A stretch of 43,274 nucleotides of DNA. It comes from an uncultured Clostridia bacterium. GTDB lineage: Bacteria; Bacillota; Clostridia; Christensenellales; DTU072. Shown in pieces: positions 34,113 through 42,192 of the stretch. The stretch covers positions 1-43,274 of the forward strand of contig CALVNM010000012.1 of NCBI GenBank assembly GCA_944349735.1. Direction: 5' to 3'. The position numbers and the translations under genes are program-made. Under the pieces are notes generated by a model, which had not been told where the DNA came from, made no database searches, and saw nothing but the letters and a program-made list of their open reading frames with translations. The first letter of the stretch is position 1. Each line of letters starts with the position of its first letter.

Positions 34113-35768
34113 ATGGAAAGATCGCTCGACCGTTCAGGCGAAATCGGAGCCGCTCGTTCCTACGAGGGCTGTTTAACGGCGTCCGAAAACACAAGGATCG
34201 CGACAATTATCCGTGAAGGGAAAGCGGCGCTCGGTATAGAACTCGGTTCGACCAGGGTAAAGTCAGTCGCGGTCGACGCGGACCTCAATATTATCGCAAG
34301 CGGCTCCTCGCAGTGGGAAAACAGTTTCGTCAACGGTTACTGGAGCTATTCGGAAGAAGAGATCTTCTCCGCCCTGCGCGCTTCCTACGCCGCCCTTAAA
34401 CGTGATATAGAATACAGGTACGGCGTTACGCCGCGCACTTTCGCCTGCATGGGGATATCCGCGATGATGCACGGATATCTGGCTTTCGATAAAAACGACA
34501 AACTGCTCGTTCCTTTCCGCACCTGGCGCAACGTTACAGCCGCACGCGCGGCGGAGCTTCTCGGACAGGCGCTCGGCGCCCACATTCCCGAAAGATGGAG
34601 TATCGCGCATCTGTATCAGGCGGCTCTCGACAAGGAAAGTCACGTCAAAGAAATAGCTTCGATGAATACCCTTGCGGGATACGTTCATTACCGTCTTACA
34701 GGGCGCAAAGTTCTAGGCGTCGGCGACGCGAGCGGAATGTTCCCGACAGAAGGACTTGCTTACGACCCCGAAGCGGCTGAGACCGTGGAAGCTATGCTTT
34801 CGGCTGAGGGCGTGAACGTAAAGATCGACGAGATATTCCCCGAAATTCTCACCGCCGGCGAGGAGGCGGGAAAGCTTACCGAGGCGGGAGCGGCGCTACT
34901 CGACGCGAGCGGTAATCTCGAAGCGGGGATACCTTTCTGCCCGCCCGAAGGCGACGCCGGAACGGGAATGGTCGCCACCGCGAGCCTTCGTCCGCATACA
35001 GGCAACGTCAGCGCGGGCACAAGCGTTTTTGCCATGATAGTTCTCGACAATAAACTGCGCTCATTCCATAAAGAAATCGACGCGGTGGCTACTCCTTCGG
35101 GAGATCCCGTGGCGATGATACATTGCAACAACTGCTGCGGAGACATCGACGATTGGTTCTCCGTTTTCCGCGAAGCGGTAGCCCTATATACGGATAAAGA
35201 GATATCCGACGACGAGCTGTACGGGAAGATGTTAGCCCTTTCGGACGAAGCGGAGGACGATAACGGCACGGTTACTTTCAACTATCTTTCGGGCGAAAGC
35301 ATTACCGAAGTCACGCGCGGAACGCCCGCCGTATTCCGCAGAGGCGACAGACCGTTCGCGTTGTCCTCGTTCGTTAGATCCCTGCTTTATTCCGCAGTCG
35401 CCACCCTCAGCATAGGCATGGAGGTCCTGCGTTCCGAAAATATAAACGTGGACAGTATCGCGGCGCACGGCGGTTTTTGCAAGTCGAAGCAAGGCTTGCG
35501 CGCTTTGTCTTTAGCTCTCGACGCACCGATATGCGCTTACGACACCGCCGGAGAAGGCGGAGCATGGGGTATGGCGGCGCTCGCCGCTTACGCCGTAAGC
35601 GGAAAACGCAAAACTCTTCCCGATTATCTCGACGAGAAAGTCTTCGCTTCGCGTAAAGCTCGCCGCGTGCGCGCAAGTAAATCCGAAACGGAAAGTTTCC
35701 AAAAATATCTCGAACTTTACAAAAAACTTATTCTCGTCGAAAAGGAGGCGGAAAAAATATATGAGTGA
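34113..35768 (+). CDS. araB: FGGY-family kinase, probable L-ribulokinase
   Basis: The 551-residue sugar kinase has the N-terminal phosphate-binding motif 'LGIELGSTRVKS' after an unusual 40-residue leader, then 'GISAMMHGYLAFDKNDKL', 'PPEGDAGTGMVATASL' and the C-terminal 'AHGGFCKSKQGLRALS'. By itself it could be called xylulokinase-like, but it is coupled to araD and araA, so phosphorylation of L-ribulose is the natural role; this is a context inference. ATG 34113 follows GAGG (34103-34106); an in-frame GTG at 34101 overlaps that site and is rejected. It overlaps araD by 8 bp. Confidence 0.85.
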   Translation: MERSLDRSGEIGAARSYEGCLTASENTRIATIIREGKAALGIELGSTRVKSVAVDADLNIIASGSSQWENSFVNGYWSYSEEEIFSALRASYAALKRDIEYRYGVTPRTFACMGISAMMHGYLAFDKNDKLLVPFRTWRNVTAARAAELLGQALGAHIPERWSIAHLYQAALDKESHVKEIASMNTLAGYVHYRLTGRKVLGVGDASGMFPTEGLAYDPEAAETVEAMLSAEGVNVKIDEIFPEILTAGEEAGKLTEAGAALLDASGNLEAGIPFCPPEGDAGTGMVATASLRPHTGNVSAGTSVFAMIVLDNKLRSFHKEIDAVATPSGDPVAMIHCNNCCGDIDDWFSVFREAVALYTDKEISDDELYGKMLALSDEAEDDNGTVTFNYLSGESITEVTRGTPAVFRRGDRPFALSSFVRSLLYSAVATLSIGMEVLRSENINVDSIAAHGGFCKSKQGLRALSLALDAPICAYDTAGEGGAWGMAALAAYAVSGKRKTLPDYLDEKVFASRKARRVRASKSETESFQKYLELYKKLILVEKEAEKIYE

Positions 35769-36462
35769 TCTGTATTTGTTGAAAAAAGCCGTTTACGAAG
35801 CTAACGTCAGGCTTTTTAAGAGCGGTCTAGCGGTACTCACCTGGGGCAACGTCAGCGCGATAGACCGTGAAAGAGGTCTCGTAGTCATCAAGCCTAGCGG
35901 CGTGGACTATGCCGAACTCACCCCCGAGAACATGGCTTGCGTAGATCTTAAAGGCAAAGTGGCGGAAGGCTCGCTGCGCCCTTCGAGCGACACGCCCACC
36001 CACCTCGAATTATATTCGGCATTTGCCGACGTCGGGGCGATCGTGCATACTCACTCGCCTTTCGCGACCGCTTTCGCGCAGGCGAAGCGCCCGATAATCC
36101 CTTACGGCACAACGCACGCCGACTGCTTCTACGGCGAAGTGCCTCTGACCCGCGAACTGACCGGCGAAGAACTCGCGGAATACGAGAAAAACACCGGAAA
36201 AGCGATAATCGAAGCCTTTTCCGGCATAGATCCCGCGAGTATACCCGCGGTACTTGTGGCTTCGCACGGACCTTTCGCGTGGGGAAAGACCCCGGAAAAC
36301 GCCGTAAACAACGCGATAACTCTCGAAGAAGTCGCAAAAATGGCTTACTATACGCTCGCGCTCTCTCCCGAAGCTGCTCGGCTCGGTCAACACATACTCG
36401 ACAAACATTATTTCCGTAAGCACGGCGCGAACGCCTATTACGGACAAGGAGATCATAAATGA
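35761..36462 (+). CDS. araD: L-ribulose-5-phosphate 4-epimerase
   Basis: The 233-residue class II aldolase-fold enzyme converts L-ribulose-5-phosphate to D-xylulose-5-phosphate, feeding the pentose phosphate pathway. Zinc ligands are visible as His96 and His98 in 'VHTHSPFATAF' and His169 in 'VASHGPFAWG', with Asp77 in 'SSDTPTH' as the matching acid. 'TWGNVSAID' and 'KPSGVDY' bind phosphate. AAGGAGG precedes ATG 35761 inside the kinase gene, and the stop overlaps the araA start as ATGA. Confidence 0.96.
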   Translation: MSDLYLLKKAVYEANVRLFKSGLAVLTWGNVSAIDRERGLVVIKPSGVDYAELTPENMACVDLKGKVAEGSLRPSSDTPTHLELYSAFADVGAIVHTHSPFATAFAQAKRPIIPYGTTHADCFYGEVPLTRELTGEELAEYEKNTGKAIIEAFSGIDPASIPAVLVASHGPFAWGKTPENAVNNAITLEEVAKMAYYTLALSPEAARLGQHILDKHYFRKHGANAYYGQGDHK

Positions 36463-37853
36463 AATACGTAGCATTTTTAACGGGAAGTCAATATCTCTAC
36501 GGCGGCGAAGCGTTGGAAGCGGTAGCCGCAGACTCGGTACGTATCGCGGAGTATCTCGATAAAGCGGCTTGCGGCGCACGAGTCAAATTCAAAGGCGCGA
36601 TGAAAACGTCCGACGAAATAGTCGCGACAGTCAAGCAGATAAATTCGGACGACGATTGCATAGGCGTGATCGTGTGGTGTCACACCTTCAGCCCCGCCAA
36701 AATGTGGATCAACGGGCTCAAACTTCTGCAAAAGCCTTTGCTCCATCTGCACACGCAGGCGAACCGCGAGCTGCCTTACGACGAAATAGACATGGATTTC
36801 ATGAACCTCAATCAGGCGGCTCACGGCGACAGGGAATTCGCGTACATTCTCACTCGCATGGGCATCGTAAGGAAAAGCGTCGTAGGTTACTACGAAGAGG
36901 AAGACACCGTCAAAGAAATCGATCTCTGGCTCGACCTCGCACGCGCTTACGATTATTCCTCAAAGCTTAAAATCTGCCGCTTCGGCGACAATATGCGCGA
37001 TGTTGCGGTTACCGAAGGCGATAAAGTGGAAGCCCATATCCGCTTAGGCTGGCAAACGGATTATTACGGTATCGGAGATCTCGTAGACGAGATAGCAAAG
37101 GTAAACGACGAAGATACCGATACGCTCTACTTCGAAACTCTCAGGCGTTACGAGCTCAACACCGATAACGTCGCGGCGGTCAAAGAGCAGATAAAATACG
37201 CCATAGCTCTCCGCTGCTTCCTCGATCGCGCGGGATACAAAGCGTTCACCACCAACTTTCAGGATCTCCACGGTCTCAGACAATTACCCGGTATGGCGGT
37301 ACAGCTTCTTATGGCGGACGGATACGGTTTCGGCGCGGAAGGCGACTGGAAAATAGCCGCTCTCGGCGCAGTTATGCGCGAAATGGCTAAGTATCGCAAA
37401 GGTTCGACGGCTTTTATGGAAGATTACACTTACGACCTGACCCACGGGCGCGAGCTCGTGCTCGGCGCGCACATGCTCGAAGTCTGCCCCACCATGGCGG
37501 CTACCCGACCGAAGATCGAAGTTCATCCCCTCGGCATAGGCGGCAAAGAACCGCCCGCTAGGCTCGTATTCGACGGAATTTGCGGCGACGCCGTGGCTGT
37601 ATGCATGACGGACACGGGAAGCGGGTTCCGCCTTATCTGCGCCGAAATCGAGCTAGTCAAACAGCCCTTACCCATGCCGAAACTCCCAGTAGCACGAGTA
37701 ATGTGGCGTATAAAACCCGAATTCAAGAGCGGCGTGCGAGCCTGGCTCGAAGCGGGCGGCGCCCATCATACGGTCGTTTCCACCGCGCTCACCGCGTCCG
37801 ATATGGAAGCGTTCGCAGCCCTTCACGGTATCGAATTCGTGCATATCGGTTAA
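36459..37853 (+). CDS. araA: L-arabinose isomerase
   Basis: This 464-residue metal-dependent isomerase converts L-arabinose to L-ribulose, the first step of the pathway. Metal-binding and catalytic residues fit the family: Glu294 in 'GAEGDWK', Glu321 in 'FMEDYTYD', His338 in 'GAHMLEVCP' and a histidine of the pair His436/437 in 'GGAHHTVV'. It is slightly shorter than the E. coli enzyme (500). It is last in the coupled kinase-araD-araA operon and is followed by a strong terminator. No arabinosidase, transporter or AraR gene adjoins it. Confidence 0.97.
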   Translation: MKYVAFLTGSQYLYGGEALEAVAADSVRIAEYLDKAACGARVKFKGAMKTSDEIVATVKQINSDDDCIGVIVWCHTFSPAKMWINGLKLLQKPLLHLHTQANRELPYDEIDMDFMNLNQAAHGDREFAYILTRMGIVRKSVVGYYEEEDTVKEIDLWLDLARAYDYSSKLKICRFGDNMRDVAVTEGDKVEAHIRLGWQTDYYGIGDLVDEIAKVNDEDTDTLYFETLRRYELNTDNVAAVKEQIKYAIALRCFLDRAGYKAFTTNFQDLHGLRQLPGMAVQLLMADGYGFGAEGDWKIAALGAVMREMAKYRKGSTAFMEDYTYDLTHGRELVLGAHMLEVCPTMAATRPKIEVHPLGIGGKEPPARLVFDGICGDAVAVCMTDTGSGFRLICAEIELVKQPLPMPKLPVARVMWRIKPEFKSGVRAWLEAGGAHHTVVSTALTASDMEAFAALHGIEFVHIG

Positions 37854-37873
37854 ATGCTATATTAAAATTCCGG

Positions 37874-37902
37874 AAAACGAACCGCGCCCGCGGTTCGTTT
37901 TT
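37874..37902 (+). terminator. Terminator of the arabinose operon
   Basis: A perfect 12-bp stem, AAAACGAACCGC (37874-37885) with GCGGTTCGTTTT (37890-37901), has a GCCC loop and ends in a run of T. It lies 20 bases after the araA stop codon. The A-rich 5' side would allow function on the minus strand too. Confidence 0.92.
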
Positions 37903-37986
37903 ATTTACCCCTACGCAATATTTTCCGCGTTTAAAAAGTCGTTCGATTGTAAACAATTCTTTTATCAACTTAACGGAGGTAACTGA

Positions 37987-39264
37987 ATGAATCCATTTGC
38001 TGAACGTCCCGAATCAGTCGAAAAACTTTTTGAAAACTGGCAGACACTGTATCCTCGTTCTTACGACAAGAACGCCGTAGATCCGTACACCAAAACGCGT
38101 ATAATACTGATGAACGGAACGGAATTCGAATCGAATTGGTTCTCGCACAACTTCGAAAGACATACGACGAATACGGATCTCAGACGCGAACTCGCGCTTA
38201 CGCGCTATCTGGAAAAACAACAGCAACTCAAACTCTCCCTTCTCAAACCGATTGACGAAAGCGCGCTGGAGCACACCATAGGATACGAGCAACTCGCGGT
38301 GGATCTCACGGCGGAACTCGCCAAACGAGTGGGCGACGCATATCTCAAAAAAGCTCTCGATTTCGCACTTCTCGAAGACTTTGACCATCTGTACCGTTAC
38401 GCCAACCGCCTCGAAGCGGACAAAGGCGTGCTAGCCGAGAAACTGGTAGGTCGCTATACCGAGATAATGCCCGGTCGTCCCACGATAGCGCACCACCGTC
38501 ATCCCGCGGATAACGTAAGAAGATCGCTGTCCAACAAGGTTTCCGACAAAATGTCGGTGCTCGCGGGCATGATAATCACCGCCGCGGAACAGCAGACGAT
38601 GAATTATTATATGAATATCGCGACTCTTGCCGAGAACGAGCAAGCCCGCAGGCTCTACGAAGAAATCGCTCTCGTCGAAGAAGAACACGTCACCCATTAC
38701 GAAGGGCTAATGGACGCAGGCTCCACATGGCTCGAGTCCCTTCTCCTCCACGAATACGTCGAATGCTATCTGTACTGGTCGTGCTATATGACGGAAACCG
38801 ACGAATATATACGTTCGCTGTGGGAGCGCAATTTCGTCATAGAAGTGGCGCATCTCCATAAAGCAAAAGAGCTGCTCGGAAAATACGAGAACAAAGACGT
38901 CTCGGAAGTGATACCCGACGCCGAATTCCCGGAACCGCTATCCCTGCACGAAAACATCGACTACGTCCGCAAAATACTTCAGGATACCGTACAATTCACC
39001 TCGCATCACGAGGATTACGCCGACGTCAACGAACTGCCCAGCGACTCGCGCTTCTTCAAATATCAGCAAGCCCTCAATTCGGACGGTTCGGACGTACCTT
39101 CGCATCGCGTGATCGCCGAGCATATCCGCTCCGCCAAGAAAGATTACCGCTACGAAGTAGCCCCCGCGCCCGTAAAAGAATTGCGCAGTAACACCGAGGA
39201 CAACGTATCGGTAGGCAGAGTACCGGGCGCAGCCGAGAGCCGCGGATTCGGCTACTCCGTATGA
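37987..39264 (+). CDS. Ferritin-like-superfamily protein of unknown function
   Basis: The 425-residue, mostly helical protein shows a di-metal ferritin-like pattern in its middle: Glu201 in 'AAEQQTMNYYM', E231xxH234 in 'VEEEHVTHY', Glu256/259 in 'LHEYVECY' and E286xxH289 in 'VIEVAHLH'. An earlier half (Glu101 in 'GYEQL', 'LEDFDHLYRYAN') looks like a second, degenerate helical pair. The length is double that of rubrerythrin and no rubredoxin-type cysteines are present. Similar proteins appear conserved across Clostridia, to my recollection, without an assigned role; peroxide or oxygen handling is a guess. GGAGG precedes ATG 37987. A short palindrome, ATTGT-aa-ACAAT (37946-37957), lies upstream. 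It is monocistronic with a terminator. Confidence 0.8.
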   Translation: MNPFAERPESVEKLFENWQTLYPRSYDKNAVDPYTKTRIILMNGTEFESNWFSHNFERHTTNTDLRRELALTRYLEKQQQLKLSLLKPIDESALEHTIGYEQLAVDLTAELAKRVGDAYLKKALDFALLEDFDHLYRYANRLEADKGVLAEKLVGRYTEIMPGRPTIAHHRHPADNVRRSLSNKVSDKMSVLAGMIITAAEQQTMNYYMNIATLAENEQARRLYEEIALVEEEHVTHYEGLMDAGSTWLESLLLHEYVECYLYWSCYMTETDEYIRSLWERNFVIEVAHLHKAKELLGKYENKDVSEVIPDAEFPEPLSLHENIDYVRKILQDTVQFTSHHEDYADVNELPSDSRFFKYQQALNSDGSDVPSHRVIAEHIRSAKKDYRYEVAPAPVKELRSNTEDNVSVGRVPGAAESRGFGYSV

Positions 39265-39357
39265 ATTCCCGTCTTCCGTGTCGAGCCGAAAGGCTTAAAA
39301 CGCATATATGACCGCGCCGATGTAAGACTTTATCTTTCATGGCGCCTACACCGCCGT

Positions 39358-39390
39358 ACGGGGGACAGTATTAAGCTGTCCCCCGTTTTA
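39358..39390 (+). terminator. Terminator after the ferritin-like gene
   Basis: A perfect 11-bp stem, ACGGGGGACAG (39358-39368) with CTGTCCCCCGT (39376-39386), has a 7-base loop and ends in TTTTA. The 93 bases between the stop codon and this stem hold nothing recognisable. Confidence 0.88.
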
Positions 39391-39420
39391 CTACGCCCGA
39401 AATCGGATTAACGAAATCTC

Positions 39421-39449
39421 TTGACAGAAATACGAATTCGTATTATTAT
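39421..39449 (+). promoter_or_regulatory. Promoter of the MarR/CMD-cupin/flavodoxin cluster
   Basis: A perfect TTGACA (39421-39426) and TATTAT (39444-39449) are spaced by 17 bases, 35 bases before the marR start codon. The spacer is almost entirely filled by a palindromic operator candidate. Confidence 0.85.
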
Positions 39450-39470
39450 AGAAATACGAAACGGAATTTC
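39427..39470. promoter_or_regulatory. MarR operator candidates (palindrome plus direct repeat)
   Basis: A perfect 14-bp palindrome ATACGAATTCGTAT (39430-39443) fills the promoter spacer. The decamer GAAATACGAA occurs at 39427-39436 and again at 39451-39460, 24 bases apart, on the same helical face within a few degrees of two turns and a bit. The second copy starts a looser inverted repeat, GAAAT/ATTTC (39451-39470), over the transcription start. Both would suit dimers of the MarR protein encoded next. Confidence 0.65.
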
Positions 39471-39483
39471 AACGAGGTCGCAT

Positions 39484-39930
39484 ATGGACAGAAAGGAATT
39501 TTTCGCTAGACTCGCGGTCGCGGTATATAAGATAGACGGCGCATACGACGTATTCGCAAGATCCGGCAAAGTAAAAGCCAACATGATGTGGCTCCTGTAC
39601 GCTCTGAACGACGGGAGACGGCATACGCAGTGCGGTATCTCGGAAGAATGGCTGTTCCCGCGCACCACCGTCAACACCCTCGTAAAAGAATGTAAAGCAC
39701 GCGGATTCATCGAGTTGAAAAAAATCGCCGGCGAACGCCGCGAAATGGAAATAGCCTTGACCGAGGAAGGCAAACGCTACGCCGACAAAGTCCTGTCCCC
39801 CGTTTACGAAGCGGAGGACGCCCTCTTCGCCGAGTATTTCCGAGAACGCGGATTCGGTTTCCTCGAAGAACTGGAACGCTTCGGAGAGGCTCTCGAAAAT
39901 TCGTTTTCGGTAGCCTGTCCGCAAGAATAA
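39484..39930 (+). CDS. MarR-family regulator of the redox cluster
   Basis: The 148-residue protein shows a winged helix-turn-helix: 'CGISEEWLFPRTTVNTLVKE' (about residues 50-69) as the reading head, then the wing 'FIELKKIAGERREMEIALTEEG' cut around the conserved basic turn. It starts at ATG 39484; a TTG at 39421 would place the start inside its own promoter and is rejected. A GAGG site lies 8 bases upstream. It is first in a co-directional cluster with a CMD-cupin protein and a flavodoxin, and it probably controls them and itself. The inducing ligand may be an aromatic or quinone compound, an inference from the neighbours. Confidence 0.9.
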   Translation: MDRKEFFARLAVAVYKIDGAYDVFARSGKVKANMMWLLYALNDGRRHTQCGISEEWLFPRTTVNTLVKECKARGFIELKKIAGERREMEIALTEEGKRYADKVLSPVYEAEDALFAEYFRERGFGFLEELERFGEALENSFSVACPQE

Positions 39931-39973
39931 TGAACATAACTTACCTGCGGAGAAAGCCGCTCGAAGGCATAAA

Positions 39974-40753
39974 ATGAAGATAAAACAAACTGCGGGCAGA
40001 GACTCGCTCGGCGCGTTCGCGCCGGAATTTGCTAAACTCAACGACGATGTTTTATTCGGTGAAGTATGGTCGGATACGTCCGCTCTTTCCTTACGCGACC
40101 GCTCGCTCGTGACCGTCGTCACGCTTATTGCCGAAGGACTTACGGACTTCTCCTTCCGCTATCATCTCGAAACGACGAAATGTAACGGCATTACCGCTAC
40201 GGAGATCGCGGCGGTAATAACTCACGTTGCCTTCTACGCAGGCTGGCCCAAAGCTTGGGCTGCCTTCCGTATGGCCAAAGAAGTATGGGGCGAGGACGGC
40301 GCTTCGGATTCGGCTTACGAAGCTCACAAGCGCGCTTCGCTCTTTCCCGTAGGCGCGCCGAACGACGCATTCGCCGCCTGCTTCATCGGAAAAAGTTATC
40401 TCGCGCCGCTTGCCGAAGGCGTTTTCAACGTCACTTTCGAGCCGCGTTGCCGCAACAACATGCATATACACCGCGCCTCGAGCGGCGGAGGTCAGATACT
40501 GCTTTGCGTAGCGGGCACGGGTATCTACGAGGAAGAAGGCAAACCGGCGCAACTGCTTCACGCTGGCGACGTAGTATCCATACCCGAAGGGGTAAAGCAT
40601 TGGCACGGAGCGGCGGACGAATGGTTCTCGCACATAGCTATAGAAGTAAAAGGAGAAAACGCGCGCACGGAGTGGCTCGAAGCGGTCGACGACGCGCGCT
40701 ACGAAAGAATTCTCGCCTCCCTCAAAAAATCGGACAATCAAGAAAAGCAATAA
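39974..40753 (+). CDS. Carboxymuconolactone decarboxylase-cupin fusion protein
   Basis: The 259-residue protein joins a CMD-like domain (about 10-110; 'RSLVTVVTLIAEG', 'ITHVAFYAGWPKAWAAF') to a cupin barrel (about 150-250; 'NNMHIHRASSGGGQ', 'GVKHWHGA'). The cupin supplies probable metal-binding histidines. The CMD part lacks the CxxC of AhpD, so a peroxidase-partner role is unlikely. Similar fusions are annotated as CMD-family or mandelonitrile-lyase-like proteins and often sit beside flavodoxins and oxidoreductases; the reaction is unknown. It lies 43 bases after marR and 13 bases before the flavodoxin gene. Confidence 0.88.
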   Translation: MKIKQTAGRDSLGAFAPEFAKLNDDVLFGEVWSDTSALSLRDRSLVTVVTLIAEGLTDFSFRYHLETTKCNGITATEIAAVITHVAFYAGWPKAWAAFRMAKEVWGEDGASDSAYEAHKRASLFPVGAPNDAFAACFIGKSYLAPLAEGVFNVTFEPRCRNNMHIHRASSGGGQILLCVAGTGIYEEEGKPAQLLHAGDVVSIPEGVKHWHGAADEWFSHIAIEVKGENARTEWLEAVDDARYERILASLKKSDNQEKQ

Positions 40754-40766
40754 AGGAGAAAGCAAT

Positions 40767-41258
40767 ATGAAAAAAGATCTCGTAGCTTATTTCTCGGCGA
40801 GCGGCGTGACCGCGGGTCTTGCGAAAAGGCTTGCTTCGGCTATAGGCGCCGACGTCTACGAAATACGTCCCGCAGAACCCTATACCGAACGCGATCTCGA
40901 CTGGACGGACCCCGCTAGCAGAAGCAGTATCGAAATGAAGGACAAGTGTTACCGTCCCCCGATAATCGATACCGATCTTCCCGATGCCGAGTCTTACGAC
41001 AGGATATTCGTGGGATTCCCTATCTGGTGGTACGTAGCTCCCACCGTAGTTAATACGTTCCTCGAAAGCCTCGACCTCAACGGAAAAACGGTGATACCTT
41101 TCGCTACTTCCGGCTCAAGCGGAATGGGCGATACCGTCAAAGAACTTATACCTTCCTGTAAAGGCGCCGCCGTTACCTCGGGCAAACGCTTTTCCGCAAG
41201 AGCTTCCGATGCGGAACTCGCGGAATGGGCTAAAGGTTTGGAAACTCATATAAATTAA
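40767..41258 (+). CDS. Flavodoxin (first of two)
   Basis: A 163-residue FMN-binding electron carrier of the flavodoxin_4 type. The N-terminal phosphate loop is 'YFSASGVTAGLAKRLA', less canonical than T/SxTGNT, and the flavin ring is flanked by 'GFPIWWYVAPTVVNTFLE' and 'FATSGSSGMGDT'. Such long-chain-like flavodoxins occur with quinone or aldo-keto reductases. AAGGAG precedes ATG 40767, 13 bases after the CMD-cupin gene, so the two are co-transcribed. Confidence 0.93.
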   Translation: MKKDLVAYFSASGVTAGLAKRLASAIGADVYEIRPAEPYTERDLDWTDPASRSSIEMKDKCYRPPIIDTDLPDAESYDRIFVGFPIWWYVAPTVVNTFLESLDLNGKTVIPFATSGSSGMGDTVKELIPSCKGAAVTSGKRFSARASDAELAEWAKGLETHIN

Positions 41259-41982
41259 GACTATACGCAAAACTAAAACTCTGACTTTCCCGAATGAAAT
41301 CGTCCGCGCACTCGAAGTCCAGAAAAGCATCACGCTTACACAATTCGACGATAAGAACGATATTCTCAGCGATCACGGAATGCTAAAGGAAACCGGTTAC
41401 GGAAAATCCGATGACGGAAGTTATCTCGTTTCCGTAGCCACGCCCATGCCTGGAGTGACCGCGGATATGATAAACTGGTGGTTCTGGTGGCATCCTCAGG
41501 CAAAAGAAAGATATCGCATGTGGTTCCCGGGAGCGCATATTTCCGTGTCTTACTCCCGCAAGGATAAGGAATATTTTTCAAGTCCCACGCGTCCCGATTT
41601 TAAGCCCAACACTCAATTCCCTGTCGAAAAAATAGCGGGAATACCGCTCTTCCTCGCCATAAACTTTGTTACTCCGGAAGAATTCGGTTTTGCTTCGGAC
41701 GATATTGAACAAAATACCTCCCTCGCGTGTATCGTCGCGGGACACGGTAGCGCGTTCCGAGGTCTTATACCGCACACGGACATGGCGCACGTTTTTTTCA
41801 AAGCGGACGACGGTCTCCTCCTTGTGAGCAGATTTTGGCTGGGAATGACGCTTGAAAATCAATTTGTACGCAAAATCATTCTCAACGACCGTACGGCGCG
41901 CGGCATGGCGGAACACTGTTACGCGGAATACAGTAATTTAGCGACAATACTTCCCGACCTGTACGATAAGTACGGCTCGTAA
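41254..41982 (+). pseudogene. DAPG-hydrolase-like gene lacking a conventional start
   Basis: The frame codes for a 2,4-diacetylphloroglucinol-hydrolase-like (PhlG-type) fold: 'TPMPGVTADMINWWFWWH', 'RMWFPGAHISVSY', 'HVFFKADDGLLLVSRFWLG' and, near the end, 'HCYAEYSNLATILPDLY', whose HxxxE pair matches PhlG zinc ligands. PhlG cleaves a carbon-carbon bond in an acylated phloroglucinol. The coding frame stays open from 41254, but the first ATG is at 41380 (200 residues left), without a ribosome site. No ATG, GTG or TTG occurs between 41254 and 41380; only ATT 41254 and CTG 41281 are possible. It therefore looks 5'-damaged, or depends on coupling to the flavodoxin stop (41256). From memory, relatives carry an acidic metal ligand before SRFW, which here reads LLLV. 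Confidence 0.65.
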
Positions 41983-42031
41983 TGTCTCAAGCCGCATAAG
42001 CGCTACAAATGAGGAAAAGATAAAGTTTTAA

Positions 42032-42157
42032 GCAGAATTTTTCGACTACGAGATATCCGACGAAGCGGTAACCGCGATCCTTAAAAGAGACTACATCCCC
42101 GATAACCATCCGGCTCGTGCGAATGCGTATTGTAAGTACAGAGCGGATATGATATAA
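42032..42157 (+). pseudogene. Unrecognised 41-codon gene remnant
   Basis: A codon-like stretch without a start reads 'EFFDYEISDEAVTAILKRDY' and ends in 'CKYRADMI' before TAA at 42155-42157; an in-frame stop precedes it at 42029-42031. Codon choice resembles the neighbours and the segment contains a compact 'IPDNHPARANAYCKY'. It looks like the C-terminal tail of a decayed gene. I do not recognise the family. The promoter of the second flavodoxin lies inside its end. Confidence 0.4.
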
Positions 42158-42158
42158 T
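42130..42158 (+). promoter_or_regulatory. Promoter of the second flavodoxin and fucosidase
   Basis: TTGTAA (42130-42135) and a perfect TATAAT (42153-42158) are spaced by 17 bases, 34 bases before the flavodoxin start codon. AAGGAGG follows at the right distance. Confidence 0.75.
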
Positions 42159-42192
42159 TTATTTACGCAATAAGAGTAAGGAGGTCGGATAT

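Noticed and set aside
33857..34216. Plus-strand 119-codon frame upstream of araB
   Set aside because: It crosses the araB promoter, ribosome site and start in another frame, and its product is arginine/tyrosine-rich with no ribosome site.
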